DNA of 64,000 bases from Streblospio benedicti (taxonomy: Eukaryota; Annelida; Polychaeta; Spionida; Spionidae), in assembly GCA_019095985.1 (NCBI GenBank), contig CM032661.1, positions 3,629,004 to 3,693,003 of the forward strand. Direction: 5' to 3'. Under the pieces are notes generated by a model. That model did no database searches, had not been told where the DNA came from, and was given only the letters and a program-made list of their open reading frames with translations. The position numbers and the translations under genes were made by a program. Of this stretch, positions 35,481-46,906 are shown one piece after another. Each line of letters opens with the position of its first letter. Within the stretch, counting starts at the first letter, position 1.

Positions 35481-36845
35481 AAATGTAACCGGTTGTTTTA
35501 CAGTTTTAATGGATTATTTGAAATGGTCAAATAAATTTGTAATCTATATCACATCTTGTCAAATACATGTATTAAACTTCAAAATCTGATGAAAAATAAT
35601 CAAGATATTAATTGATTTAAAAATATAAAAATTCAAAAAGTTCGCGGTCATGCATGTTTAGAAGCACATGGTACCACCGCTATTTTCACCAATAAAATAA
35701 TAAACCGATTGTGAAACTTTAAAAATATTGTTGCTAGAGGTCAATATGTGTCAATTATTACAGTAATCTTAATAAATGTACAATGGATATGGATTATAAA
35801 CGGAAGGTAATGTAACTTGTCAGACCATATAAGTAGCAAAATATGCCAAAAACGTCCTGATACTTTTTTGTAACTGGTATGATTTTGCCCATGTCTGTAG
35901 ATCATAATTTCAAAATAGTTTTGGGACAAAATAGTTTGTTAGATGGACTCCCGTTAATCTGAACATCTTATCAATGTCCGAAAACGGGGATAGCCAGACC
36001 TGCACTGAAATAATTTTCATTGGAGTAAAGAACATTTAGTATGTTAGGAAATAGTTTGAAACATTTTCTTAGTATTTTCAATGCATTTGGCTAAAAACAT
36101 TTAAGCACTATATTTGTAATCTGCACCAGTTTCTCTCAACCATATGCAATTATGAACTATTGAAAACTATTGTGATCCAGCATATTTCATTACGTCCTTT
36201 GAAGGTAAAATGTGCATTATACCGGGAAGTGGATTTGACAAGATGATTAGTGTTTGTGTGAGCCAAAATGTTATTTCATGACATTTATCAAGACATATTA
36301 TTTTTTCATGAAAATAAGAAACAGTCACTGTTGTTTATACATATGATCATCATTTAAAATTTAAGTTGTTAAAGTGATGATAATAAGTTTTTTGGTCATC
36401 CTGAAGAGTTTCCACCTATGATTATTAACAAATGGCTGGTAAAAATGCTAGAACTGGCATCCTTTTAAAACCTGTTCAGTACTTTGGCCCACTATAGAAA
36501 CATGCCCTCCCCATTTACACATACAAAATGTTGCCAATCACAGCGGAGCTTCCACCGGAGTAATCTCGGACGGAAACGAGGTAATATTATGAATATTGTA
36601 AAAATAAACAATACTTTAAATGAATACATTTTTACTGGCAAATATAAGACCAATTTTACACGAAGCTTGAATCGCGTTTGAAAAAAAGCAATTATTTACA
36701 CAATCGATTATGCCTCACACTAATCGAGCCCTGAATTGTTTGGTACAAACGACAACTCACCGATTATAGTCGATCATCGTCCCAACACTACTTTGTACAT
36801 ATCACAATGCAATGAAAATCATGTGTTAGTTTTCTATAATTGTAG

Positions 36846-36917
36846 AGTGTGGGCCAGGTCAACATGAATGGTGCACCCAATCCAACTGCGATGTACTAAC
36901 AGGCGTAAATTGTGGAG
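36846..36917 (+). CDS. Short Cys-rich exon
   Basis: Acceptor attgtag and donor gtaaat bound 72 bp, phase 1-1. The frame reads ECGPGQHEWCTQSNC then DVLTGVNCG. It has four Cys, fewer than a full module. Its last codon joins the exon at 46844 as NCG-D-LAAC without a phase break. This supports membership of the same gene, although about 10 kb of transposon nest and a gap lie between. Confidence 0.6.
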
Positions 36918-39004
36918 GTAAATGTCTTATTTTTATCCAATTTGCTTCAACCGTGTAACTCTGGTTGTGACAGAAACTCGCAGGTAGATATGTTAGACCC
37001 ATGAGAGAAGGTTGATTGGATGATAAGTTTACTGCTGCTGGGTGTATGTCATCTGTCATGTTGGTGACACACGGAGTGACCTTGTGTCATGCTTGGGGCA
37101 CGTTTCTACACCCATTCTCCCCTGGCTCTTGTCACAGGAAAGGTTTACAAAAGCTGTATGAGAAAGTGTCAGTGATTGGCCCATGTCCACATATACAGTA
37201 CAACCTCTGTTAACCTGACACATTTAGAAAGAATATTTTGCGATAGTTTTAATTAATAAGAATATGGTATGGATGGATTAGTAGGGACATGCTATGTTCA
37301 AGATAAGCTGGTCGGAATTTATTTTTATATATTTTTTATTTTACTACAAAATATTCTGAAAGAAAAGCAGTGCCTTCAAAATAACATTGCCACCTATGGA
37401 ACACGTAGTGATAAGCGATTGACCTTAAATTATGCCAGTGGATGTGTTAGGTGTCTGTTTAACCCCTTGGACACCATTTGTCGACAAAAGTCGACATACG
37501 TAAATTACTTCTATACGCCAACAGTCGACAAATATCGACAGACTCACAAAAAACAGCTCGAGTTTGACTGCCATATTCGTATGTAAATACTGTGGTTCTC
37601 GTCTCAAATTCTGGTGTCTCAATAACAACAACTTTACCTTGACATTTCGATATATTTCTAGAAGGAAATAAGCAGCATAGTGTTAATATTTTGATTCTAT
37701 TTGTGACAACGAATATTTACCAACCTAGCACGCATTTTCTGCTTCAATTTTGAGCCCTGAAATACTCTTATTTGCTTTCGCAAAACCATAGCTTGTCATA
37801 TATCGCTGGAATGGCCATGACACCATCTTTGCATTGAGACCGAAAATAAATCTGAAACTAGACTCTTAACATCATATCATTACATCAAATTTTTAGTATA
37901 TTAACGCGGTATTCTTAGGTTCAATCGCCGGCAAAATTATTTTCACACTGCTAAAGGATACCAATAAGCCTTTATCAAGAGTGCTCTTACGAATCTATAG
38001 CAACGCCGCTCGTTCTGCAAGGCTGATTTTCTGGAAATCGGTAAGATTGGCCATGATGTGACGACGTTTAAATATTTGAAGAATTATATTATTCATCATC
38101 CATGCCTCATCTTATTGTATCTTGCAATCCAGCTGACAAATAAGGCAGTTTGGCAAACTACTCAATAAATATGGACGTCGGATATCTTAGTATTTCTATC
38201 AAAACAGATGATGTTTTTGTATCGGGTGATCAAGTGATGCCTGTCAAAGCCCACGACGATGAAGAAATCAAAGTTTGAACACGTTTTTGATGCGTAATAT
38301 TGCAAGTAAAAATATATTTTTATGATGCATAGATGGTTTATTTTGTTTTCCGTGTGTATGCTGGATAAAACGTTGCTGCAATTAAGATTTCTACTAATAC
38401 GACATTTAAAATCGCCCACAGAAGCTGTCAAATGAATAGGCGATGACTTGAAATTGTCAAAGGTTAACTTGATGCTGTATGTATCTTTATTTATAATGGT
38501 GTAAATAAGAAACTAGACTGTCTCCTGAATGTGTACTGTAAATGTGAAAATGTTCTGGTGAAAAACGTAAGAGCTATAAAGGATCTTGAGATAATTGTCT
38601 AAGGTGGAATATAGCAGTTGGCCTCATTGTGTTAATGTATTAATGTATTCTTACTGTACTGCTGTTGGCACTTTATAATTTCCAAGAAAGTCTATAATTT
38701 CTAGTAAAATATAATCTTTATTTTCGAATTAATTTCGAAGTCACAGCTTCCTTTCCAACATATAAAAAAATGTAGTATGCATGTCTTATTTACAGGTAAA
38801 CTGGAATGGTATGGTGGCTCATAGAGCAAGTACATTTAAAGCATAAATTTATAGTCAGCAATAATTTGTGGTAAAATAATGGTTTCTTAAATACATCTAA
38901 AAACATCTAAAAACAAACTGAAATACATCACAGAATATCACAAGTATGGCAAGATATGTTATCACAGAAAGGGTACTACGAATATATCACAAGTTCATAT
39001 CACA

Positions 39005-39334
39005 TTATTCAAGACTAAACGTTGCTGAGTGACTTGGCATTGCAGCTTTTCTCCATCCACTCTTCCTATTCATGGTCTTGTTTGAGTGGTTTATTCTCAC
39101 TGCTTCATTGATTTGTCGAGTTAGCGGTTCTGTATAGTATCCAGTGGCTCTCATTGTGAATGGAGCTTGTTCTCCATCATGATGGGATATACAGTGTTCC
39201 CACAGGACGGAATCTTGGTCCCTCCTATTCAGGCTTTTGAGATGTTCCTCACCTCTGCTGTACATGGTTCTACTGGTCTTCCCATGGTACTCGGCTTTGC
39301 AAATGTCACATTGGATTACATATCCAACATTCCT
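39005..39334 (-). pseudogene. GIY-YIG endonuclease domain fragment, minus copy
   Basis: VIQCDICKAEYHGKTSRTMY, SRGEEHLKSLNRRDQDSV, LWEHCISHHDGEQAPF, TRQINEAVRINHSN, stop. The CxxC-x-Y-x-G..R..EH lay-out is that of the GIY-YIG nuclease at the C-terminus of Penelope-like elements (here YHG rather than YIG). It lacks the upstream reverse transcriptase. Confidence 0.65.
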
Positions 39335-39368
39335 TCTTTGACATTGACCCCAATGGGATTCCGCCCTG

Positions 39369-39560
39369 TTGGAACACTGTATATCCCATCATGATGGAGA
39401 ACAAGCTCCATTCACAATAAGAGCCACTGGATACTATACAGAACCGCTAACTCGACAAATCAACAAAGCAGTGAGAATAAACCACTCAAACAAGACCATG
39501 AACAGGAAGAGTGGATGGAGAAAAGCTGCAGTGCCAAGAGCAGCGTTTAGTCTTGAATAA
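39369..39560 (+). pseudogene. GIY-YIG endonuclease domain fragment, plus copy
   Basis: Begins WEHCISHHDGEQAPFTIRAT, then YYTEPLTRQINKAVRINHSN and ends with the same kind of C-terminus as the minus copy. It lacks the GIY-YIG core, being cut at the palindrome centre. Confidence 0.65.
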
Positions 39561-39731
39561 TGTGATATGAACTTGTGATATATTCGTAGTACCCTTTCTG
39601 TAATAACATATCTTGCCATACTTGTGATATTCTTTGATGTATTTCAGTTTGTTTTTAGATGTTTTTAGATGTATTTAAGTAAAACCATTGTTTTACCACA
39701 AATTATTGCTGACTATAAATTTATGCTTTAA

Positions 39732-40273
39732 AGATAATGCTCAGCCAAAATAATTGTTGTTCTGTAAAATACAGTATCAATGAACAATGCGTTTTCCATT
39801 GCTAGTGTAAGGAAAATAACATTTATATTCAATGCATTTGATATTTATTACACTTTAAATTACCATGCCGGATTATGTGATGTTATAATCAAATTCACAG
39901 GTTTCAAACGGTAAACTCTACAATTAACATGGCAGAGGTAGGCGACTTCTTACGTGCATTTGTCTGGCGTTATTTCATCTTTAAATATACCTATGCCGGA
40001 TTGTTAATTATAACACCGGTCATGTGGATGTTGCATGACATTTCTGCATTCAAAAACGGTAGACGCCACAATTAACATGGCAGAGTTTATATCTGGGCAG
40101 TTATTGAATGGAAAAATCATTTAATTTCTGCATTCACTTTTTCTAGTTTATATCTGGCCTTATTGAATGGCGCTAGTTATTTAAATGTTTAAATGAAAGA
40201 AGCTTTCAGAATGCACAGAATACATCATATTGCTTCTATGAAAGCATACTTGTTCGGCCAGTGAGCATAACCT
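39732..40273. mobile_element. TTAA-flanked MITE, family K, independent insertion
   Basis: AGATAATGCTCAG at the left and AGGTTATGCTCAC inverted at the right, TTAA at 39728-39731 and 40274-40277. It lies in the right arm of a large palindrome. The left arm (38836-38839) keeps the empty TTAA site, which proves insertion after the palindrome formed. Confidence 0.8.
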
Positions 40274-40475
40274 TTAAATGTACTTGCTCTATGAGCCACC
40301 ATACCATTCCAGTTTACCTGTAAATAAGACATGCATACTACATTTTTATATTTGTTGAAAAGGAAGCTGTGACTTCGAAATTAATTCAAAAATAAAGATT
40401 ATATTTTATTAGAAATTATAGACTTTCTTGGAAACCATAAAGAGCCAACAGCAGTACAGTAAGAATACATTGATA

Positions 40476-41316
40476 CAGTTGGACCCATTTTACTTGAGCT
40501 CGCATAAGTCGACCACCCGCCTAAGTAGAACACACTTTAATTTCCCTTCAAATTTACTATTGATTGCTACTAAAAATAACCCGCTTATTTCGACCCTTTT
40601 AACTCGAGAAACCCGTGTTATTCGAGCCAAATCTCACTTCCCTTCGAGGCATTAACCCACTTATCTTGACCAAATGAGAATTTAGCGTCGAAATATTCGT
40701 AGTTTACACGCAACAAACCGGCGCACATGCCGACCAAATAATAGATCAAAGAACGCTGCCTTACTATGATTTGCCGGTGAACGGGTGGTCAACTTCTATG
40801 ATTAATTCTTTGATACTTACTAGTGGTCAACAGCTTTGAAATTAGCACTTGTGTAATAATGACCAGTCAAGACAAAGGCGTACTTCTCACCGTAGTGCTA
40901 ACACCGAAGTACTATTTAAACCATGTTTGTTGACAGAGCCTTCATCAGAGGCGGGAGGGAGAAACAGCTAGCGGTTTGAATTAGTACTTGCGTAATAATG
41001 ACCAGTCAAGACAAAGGGCTTTGTACAAGTGTACTATTAACCAATGAAACCGTAGTAGAAAGCATGTTTCTTTGTGTATGCAGCCATGTTTGTTTACGGA
41101 CAAGGTCAGAAGGTCGGAATACTGTTATAAAAATCCAGAACAGCCACTGTCTACTTTACCATCACACGTAGTACGAGTACCATAGCGACCACAACATATA
41201 TTTCTTGCATTATCGCTCATTGGGTTGTTGAAGACATGTTTCTGATAACTCGAGGTTCTGATAACTCAAGGTCATCACTCTACTCCCTTCAAATTCGACT
41301 TAACCGGGTCCGACTG
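40476..41316. mobile_element. Pogo/Tigger-like MITE, copy 1
   Basis: CAGTTGGACCCATTTTACT at the left and ccgggtccgactg at the right, TA flanks (40474-40475, 41317-41318). The right arm of the Penelope-like palindrome resumes as TAcattaacac after it, so it inserted into that arm. An inner stretch, gaccagtcaagacaaag, is tandemly repeated. Confidence 0.8.
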
Positions 41317-42462
41317 TACATTAACACAAAAAAACTACAAAGGATCATATTTCAACTATGACAATTGAAGACCCCCACTGTGAATAACACGTCACGCAAA
41401 ATGCGTGTCTGGTACTCAGGGGTATCATCAGTGAATTCACGTCAGGTTTCAAAAGGGTTAAAAGGCTGTTTGTCTTCTGCGCCACCTATTGTATGGAAAT
41501 AAAACTACAACACAATCACAACACCCAGGGTTGGCGTTAGTACTCATACTTTTTGCTTCCCATGGGACTAAACACTATGAAATTTGAAGCCCCACCCTAA
41601 GATTTTGGAGTCCGTCTGAAATATATACAATCCCACGAGGAAATCAATGTTTATTGTTATATTGTGCTTAAATGCAATTGCTATAGCATTAGTTATACAG
41701 ATGCTATTACTGTGTGGTGGCGTCTGGTTTATGGAATTATTCAGATTAGGGATATGCGGTTAAAAGAGGTTGTACTGTACTTTGTACATAAAGACTTATA
41801 GGTAAGAACTCAGCACGCCATCTCAAGGTAGATATGCATCAGTAAGTCAGGGGAATCTCTTCACTTGAGCAGCCTTGATTCCCGGCTCCATGGCGTCCAA
41901 AGTGGTTTGGGCACATGAAGATAATCAGAGACTGGACAAAGAAATGCAGAAACCTTACTTTGTTTTTTTATTGTTGTCTAAACATTTTCAAAAACACTAC
42001 AAAATACATAACAACCGATGTTAAGATTCTGATTGTTCTTTACGTAAATTATATGTATAAATATACATGTATGATAGTGCAATTAAAAGTACCATCTTCT
42101 CACAAATCATGTAAGAAACACAGTATCCTTTTTAGAATATGAACCATGGCATGTGTAACATCAAAAAAATACGGAAAATGCTTACAAAATACAGAAATAC
42201 AAAGTAGTACATTATATTCTCAGACTCTTCCACATGCTTGTATATGTAAAGTGCAATTAAAATTATCATTGTTCATATGTAGTTCAATTTATATGAGGAA
42301 CAACTTCTTATTCATAAGTATTCAAACAATGAAATCAATAACTCAAATCCAATAATTTAGCAAGATGGCAAAACAGCAATGGGCCTGCTATTTTTCCTCC
42401 AGCTGCAGGCCTTTTATCGTTTCAGTGTCTTCTTTCTAACAGTAGCACACCTATTTTTTTAG

Positions 42463-42524
42463 ACCTTGCTGCTTGCATTGTGGAAAAGGGCGCAGCTTTT
42501 TTGACGACAACACCTGCACATCAA
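42463..42524 (+). pseudogene. Second copy of the exon at 46844, one base short
   Basis: Same acceptor and donor as 46844-46906 but 62 bp instead of 63: one T of cattgtt is missing, which breaks the 1-1 phase. It lies in the duplicated block that stops at the N gap. The difference is in a short homopolymer, as are those in the next exon copy, so a sequencing or assembly fault is at least as likely as decay. Confidence 0.55.
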
Positions 42525-42709
42525 GTAAGATTACCAAAAAAATCTATCCTTACTTATAAATGTGAACACAAGATTGTCAGTCAGCTAGGCGGGACATTCA
42601 TGTTTTAAAAAAGATCTATAACAATGTTTCATTTCCCATTATGTTTTTGGAATCCTTACATAACATTTGAAGAAGATGTTTCCATTATTGTATTCATTAT
42701 GTTTTGTAG

Positions 42710-42833
42710 GTCTGATCCTGACGGCTGCATCTTTTATGAAACCACAGACTTTTCAACATCGGATTTCTTCTGTCCAGAAAAACTTTTGCAAGATTGGTTA
42801 TGCATATAACCCTGTAACAAAGCATTGTGACGG
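42710..42833 (+). pseudogene. Second copy of the exon at 47088, with homopolymer indels
   Basis: Compared with 47088-47210 it has one G fewer in gtctgg, one A more in gaaaac and one G more in gacgg at the donor. The clean copy reads LDPDGCIFYETTDF then STSDFFCPENFCKIGY; this one is out of frame. All differences are single bases in homopolymers about 0.5 kb from the N gap at 43289, which suits low-quality contig-end sequence of another allele. Confidence 0.6.
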
Positions 42834-43288
42834 GTCAGTTATTCCTGCTTGACAGGTCATTTATTTCCTGATCATAGACAACCATCCAAATGCCCATGAC
42901 TTAGGTTGAGTCTTTCTCAATTTGGGGCTAGCTACAGCTCTATTTGAATTGGAAGTTTGGTGGTCTAGATATTGCTTTTTATGACGGGGTTCCCAGGCTT
43001 ATCGGGAAACCAGGAAACACCTGCAATTTGGGTCTTGAAGCGGAAATTGGGAATCAGCAAATTAAATTTCATTGAATCGTGCTATATTTGGGGGAAAAAG
43101 CATGATTTTTGTTATTTTTGACTATTTATCTGGCAAAATTATGCATGTTATGCACATGGGCGTTGCCATTTTAAGAATGCGCTAGATTTCATGGCAGCCA
43201 GCAATGGCGATCAGCTACCACCGGTTTATACCAAACACATTTTCCAATAACAAATCTAATGAATACGGATTCAACTTGAGGTTGAAAG

Positions 43289-43388
43289 NNNNNNNNNNNN
43301 NNNNNNNNNNNNNNNNNNNNNNNNNNNNNNNNNNNNNNNNNNNNNNNNNNNNNNNNNNNNNNNNNNNNNNNNNNNNNNNNNNNNNNNN
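43289..43388. other. Assembly gap (100 N)
   Basis: Exactly 100 N; the left contig ends inside the repeat 40476-43288. Confidence 0.99.
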
Positions 43389-44875
43389 AGCCTAGTACAT
43401 TTTCATCAATTAGGGGGAAAAAATTCTCAGAGTCATGATTTTTACATCACTCATTTACAAAAAAATAGCCCCACCACATAAACAATTTTATTTTTTCAAA
43501 AATAATTTTTTAAAATATTTTTAAACACAAAATGTTCAGAAATTTAGGCATATCTTTAGGTACATAAATAGAAACCGTCAGCCACGCGTCACTTCTGTAA
43601 ATTCTGTGGTTCTATCTTAGATTATTTATCAACGTCGTACCAGCCTTCTTTTTTTTCATTTTGTGACCTTGTATTCAAGCAATTGATGAAAATTTTCTAA
43701 CATCCATATTTGAGATTGTGTTTTCTTCTGTCATGAACGATATTACAATAGGTACAAGATTTTACCAAGTTTATGCCATAATCCAATGTTGTCAATCCAT
43801 TTTTAAAGTGTTGACACAACAAAGATGTTTATTCCATTGATTGGATGATAACTGTATCTACAACCTCTCTTTATAAAATGTTAATTCAACAGAAAACTAT
43901 TTATGCAATTTCTTGAAATTTCTCATATTATGAAATTAATACGCAGTAGTAGTACTTGCTGATGCTGAAAGAAGGTCCAAGGTACAGTGAAACCTGTCTA
44001 TGTAGGCACCTTTATATTTAGGAGACCCGTATTGTATGGACACATTTCTCTTCTTCAATTACTTCAATGCCATATTAAAAACCTCTCTGTTCAGGACATC
44101 TGCCTTACATGGACAATTTTCATTTTTTTACAAAGGTCTCCACATGGGATAGGTTCTACTGTATTTCATTGTACTACTTAATGGCTTTCATAATCCCCCA
44201 GACTATTTCACTTGAATAATACAGAAAACCAAAACAAGAGTCCAGTGAGGCATTAATAAAGTCTCATGTGAGGCTACCAACATTTCAATGAATCACATAT
44301 TGGTTTGTTGGGTTTGATAATTATCATCCTCCAATTTTTTATTGCTCTTTATATGCTAAACAAAGTTAAAGATATGTGCTTATTCCTTGAATCAACTTAT
44401 CATGATGTATATAATTTTGCTATATTTTTTATCAGTATGATGTGATGTTTTTTCTGGAGCCTACCAAAAGTAGTCCTAATCTCCTTCATGAATATTCACA
44501 CACATAATGAACTACTAATGAGCTGGGAATGGCCATTTTGTAATATCTGTCATAAAAAGCTAGAGTCATATTTGAAATTACTATTTTTCCATTAAAAGGA
44601 TATATTTCAAAATTCTAAGGCTGGTACGATTTAAAGAAATATCTCCTCTGTACAAGAAATGTGTTTCTATCTAATGACACACTATCAGTGGTTCAGTATA
44701 TGTACCTAAACATGTGGTCATTATTTCACAAAAATGCCTTTCAAAAACATTTTAAATTTTTTTTTTTTGAAAAAATTTTAAAAAATTTTAAATCATATTA
44801 TACCAATTTATGAAAAATCTATATTAACTAAAAATTAGAAAAGTAAAAAAAATGTTCTGGGCTTCCCCCTTAATA
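43389..44875. other. Intronic sequence after the gap
   Basis: AT-rich, no exon seen. The only element recognised is the MITE at 43985-44161. Confidence 0.6.
43985..44161. mobile_element. Short pogo/Tigger-like MITE
   Basis: CAGTGAAACCTGTCTATG at the left and gggataggttctactg at the right, TA flanks. The 177-bp size and ends are typical of pogo-derived MITEs. Confidence 0.7.
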
Positions 44876-45716
44876 CAGTTGGACCCGTTTTACTCGCCCG
44901 CATAAGTCGACCACCCACCTAAGTAGAACACACTTTAATTTCCCTTCAAACTTACTATTGATTGCTACTAAAAATAACCCGCTTATTTCGACCCTTTAAC
45001 TTCGAGAAACCCGTGTTATTCGAGTCAAATCTCACTTCCCCGAAGAGGCATTAACCCACTTATCTCGACCAAATGAGAATTTAGCGTCGAAATATTCGTA
45101 GTTTACGTAAACAAAAACCGGCGCACATGCCGACCAAATAATAGATCAAAGAACGCTGCCTTACTATGATTTGCCGGTGAACGGGTGGTCAACTTCTATG
45201 ATTAATTCTTTGATACTTACTAGTGGTCAACAACTTTGAAATTAGTACTTGCGTAATAATGACCAGTCAAGACAAAGGCGTAGTAAACTTCTAACCATAG
45301 TGCTAACACCGAAGTGCTATTTAAACCATGTTTGTTGACAGAGCCTTCGTCAGAGGCGGGAGGGAGAAACAGCTAGCGCTTTGAATTAGTACTTGCGTAA
45401 CAATGACCAGTCAAGACAATGAGCTTTGTACAAGTGTACTATTAACCAATGAAACCGTAGTAGAAAGCATTTTTCTTTGTGTATGCAGCCATGTTTGTTT
45501 ACGGACAAGGTCAGAAGGTTGGAATACTGTTATAAAAACCCAGAACAGCCACTGTCTAACATCACATGTAGCACGAGTACCATAGCGACCACAACACATA
45601 TTTCTTGCATTATCGCTCATTGGCTTGTTGAAGACATGTTTCTGATAACTCGAGGTTCTGATAACTCAAGGTCATCACTCTACTCCCTTCAAATTCGACT
45701 TAACCGGGTCCGACTG
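44876..45716. mobile_element. Pogo/Tigger-like MITE, copy 2
   Basis: Same element and same length (841 bp) with CAGTTGGACCCGTTTTACT and ccgggtccgactg ends. The right flank TAcataaacac equals that of copy 1; the left flank (cccccttaaTA) does not. Confidence 0.8.
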
Positions 45717-46843
45717 TACATAAACACAAAAAAAACTACAAAGGATCATATTTCAACTATGACAATTGAAGACCCCCACTGTGAATAACACGTCACGCAA
45801 AATGCGTGTCTGGTACTCAGGGGTATCATCAGTGAATTCACGTCAGGTTTCGAAAGGGTTAAAAGGCTGTTTGTCTTCTGCGCCACCTATTGTATGGAAA
45901 TAAAACTAAATCACAATCACAACACCCAGGGTTGGTGTTAGTACTCATACTTTTTGCTTCCCATGGGACTAAACACTATGAAATTTGAAGCCCCACCCTA
46001 AGATTTTGGAGTCCCTCTAAAATATATACAATCCCACGAGGAAATCAATGTTTATTGTTATATTGTGCTTAAATGCAATTGCTATAGCATTAGTTATACA
46101 GATGCTATTACTGTGTGGTGGCGTCTGGTTTATGGAATTATTCAGATTAGGGATATGCAGTTAAAAGAGGTTGTACTGTACTTTGTACATAAAGACTTAT
46201 AGGTAAGAACCCAGCACGCCATCTCAAGGTAGATATGCATCAGTAAGTCAGGGGAATCTCTTCACTTGTGTAGCCTTGATTCCCGGCTCGATGTTAACAT
46301 GAAGATAATCAGAGACTGGACAAAGAAATGCAGAAACCTTACTCTTTGTATTTTTTATTGTTGTCTAAACATTTTCAAAAACACTACAAAATACATAACA
46401 ACCGATGTTAAGATTCTGATTGTTCTTTGCGTAAATTATATGTATAAATATACATGTATGATAGTGCAATTAAAAGTACCATCTTCTCACAAATCATGTA
46501 AGAAACACAGTATCCTTTTAGAATATGAACCATGGCATGTGTAACATCAAAAATACGGAAAATGCTTACAAAATACAGAAATACAAAGTAGTACATTATA
46601 TTCTCAGACTCTTCCACATGCTTGTATATGTAAAGTGCAATTAAAATTATCATTGTTCATATGTAGTTCAATTTATATGAGGAACAACTTCTTATTCATA
46701 AGTATTCAAACAATGAAATCAATAACTCAAATCCAATAATTTAGCAAGATGGCAAACAGCAATGGGCCTGCTATTTTTCCTCTAGCTGCAGGCCTTTTAT
46801 CGTTTCAGTGTCTTCTTTCTAACAGTAGCACACCTATTTTTAG

Positions 46844-46906
46844 ACCTTGCTGCTTGCATTGTTGGAAAAGGGCGCAGCTTTTTTGACGACAACACCTGCG
46901 CATCAA
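46844..46906 (+). CDS. Exon 1 of the intact block
   Basis: 63 bp, 1-1, acceptor atttttag and donor gtaaga. Reads DLAACIVGKGRSFFDDNTCAS, the second half of a module; the first half would be the exon at 36846. Only two Cys. Confidence 0.65.

Larger units (their letters stand above)
38628..41326. mobile_element. Penelope-like palindrome (two head-to-head 3' ends)
   Basis: Left arm 38628-39200 and right arm from 39368 are inverse copies, about 760 bp each when the two nested MITEs (39732-40273, 40476-41316) are taken out. Both arms encode the GIY-YIG region of a Penelope-like retroelement. A central 170 bp belongs to the minus-strand copy only. The flanking ctayaaaggatc repeats suggest a target duplication. 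Confidence 0.7.
37463..41457. mobile_element. piggyBac-like element, split by a nested insertion
   Basis: TTAA (37459-37462) CCCCTTGGACACC at the left; AAAAGGG TTAA (41458-41461) at the right. Parts 37463-38584 and about 41338-41457 together match 20005-21245. The inner part is a Penelope-like palindrome flanked by ctayaaaggatc on both sides. Confidence 0.7.
40476..43288. repeat. Long repeat, left copy, ending at the gap
   Basis: Collinear with 44876-47667 from the pogo-like MITE through exon copies 42463 and 42710 to gttgaaag, the last bases before the N run. Scattered substitutions and single-base homopolymer indels separate the copies. Confidence 0.9.
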
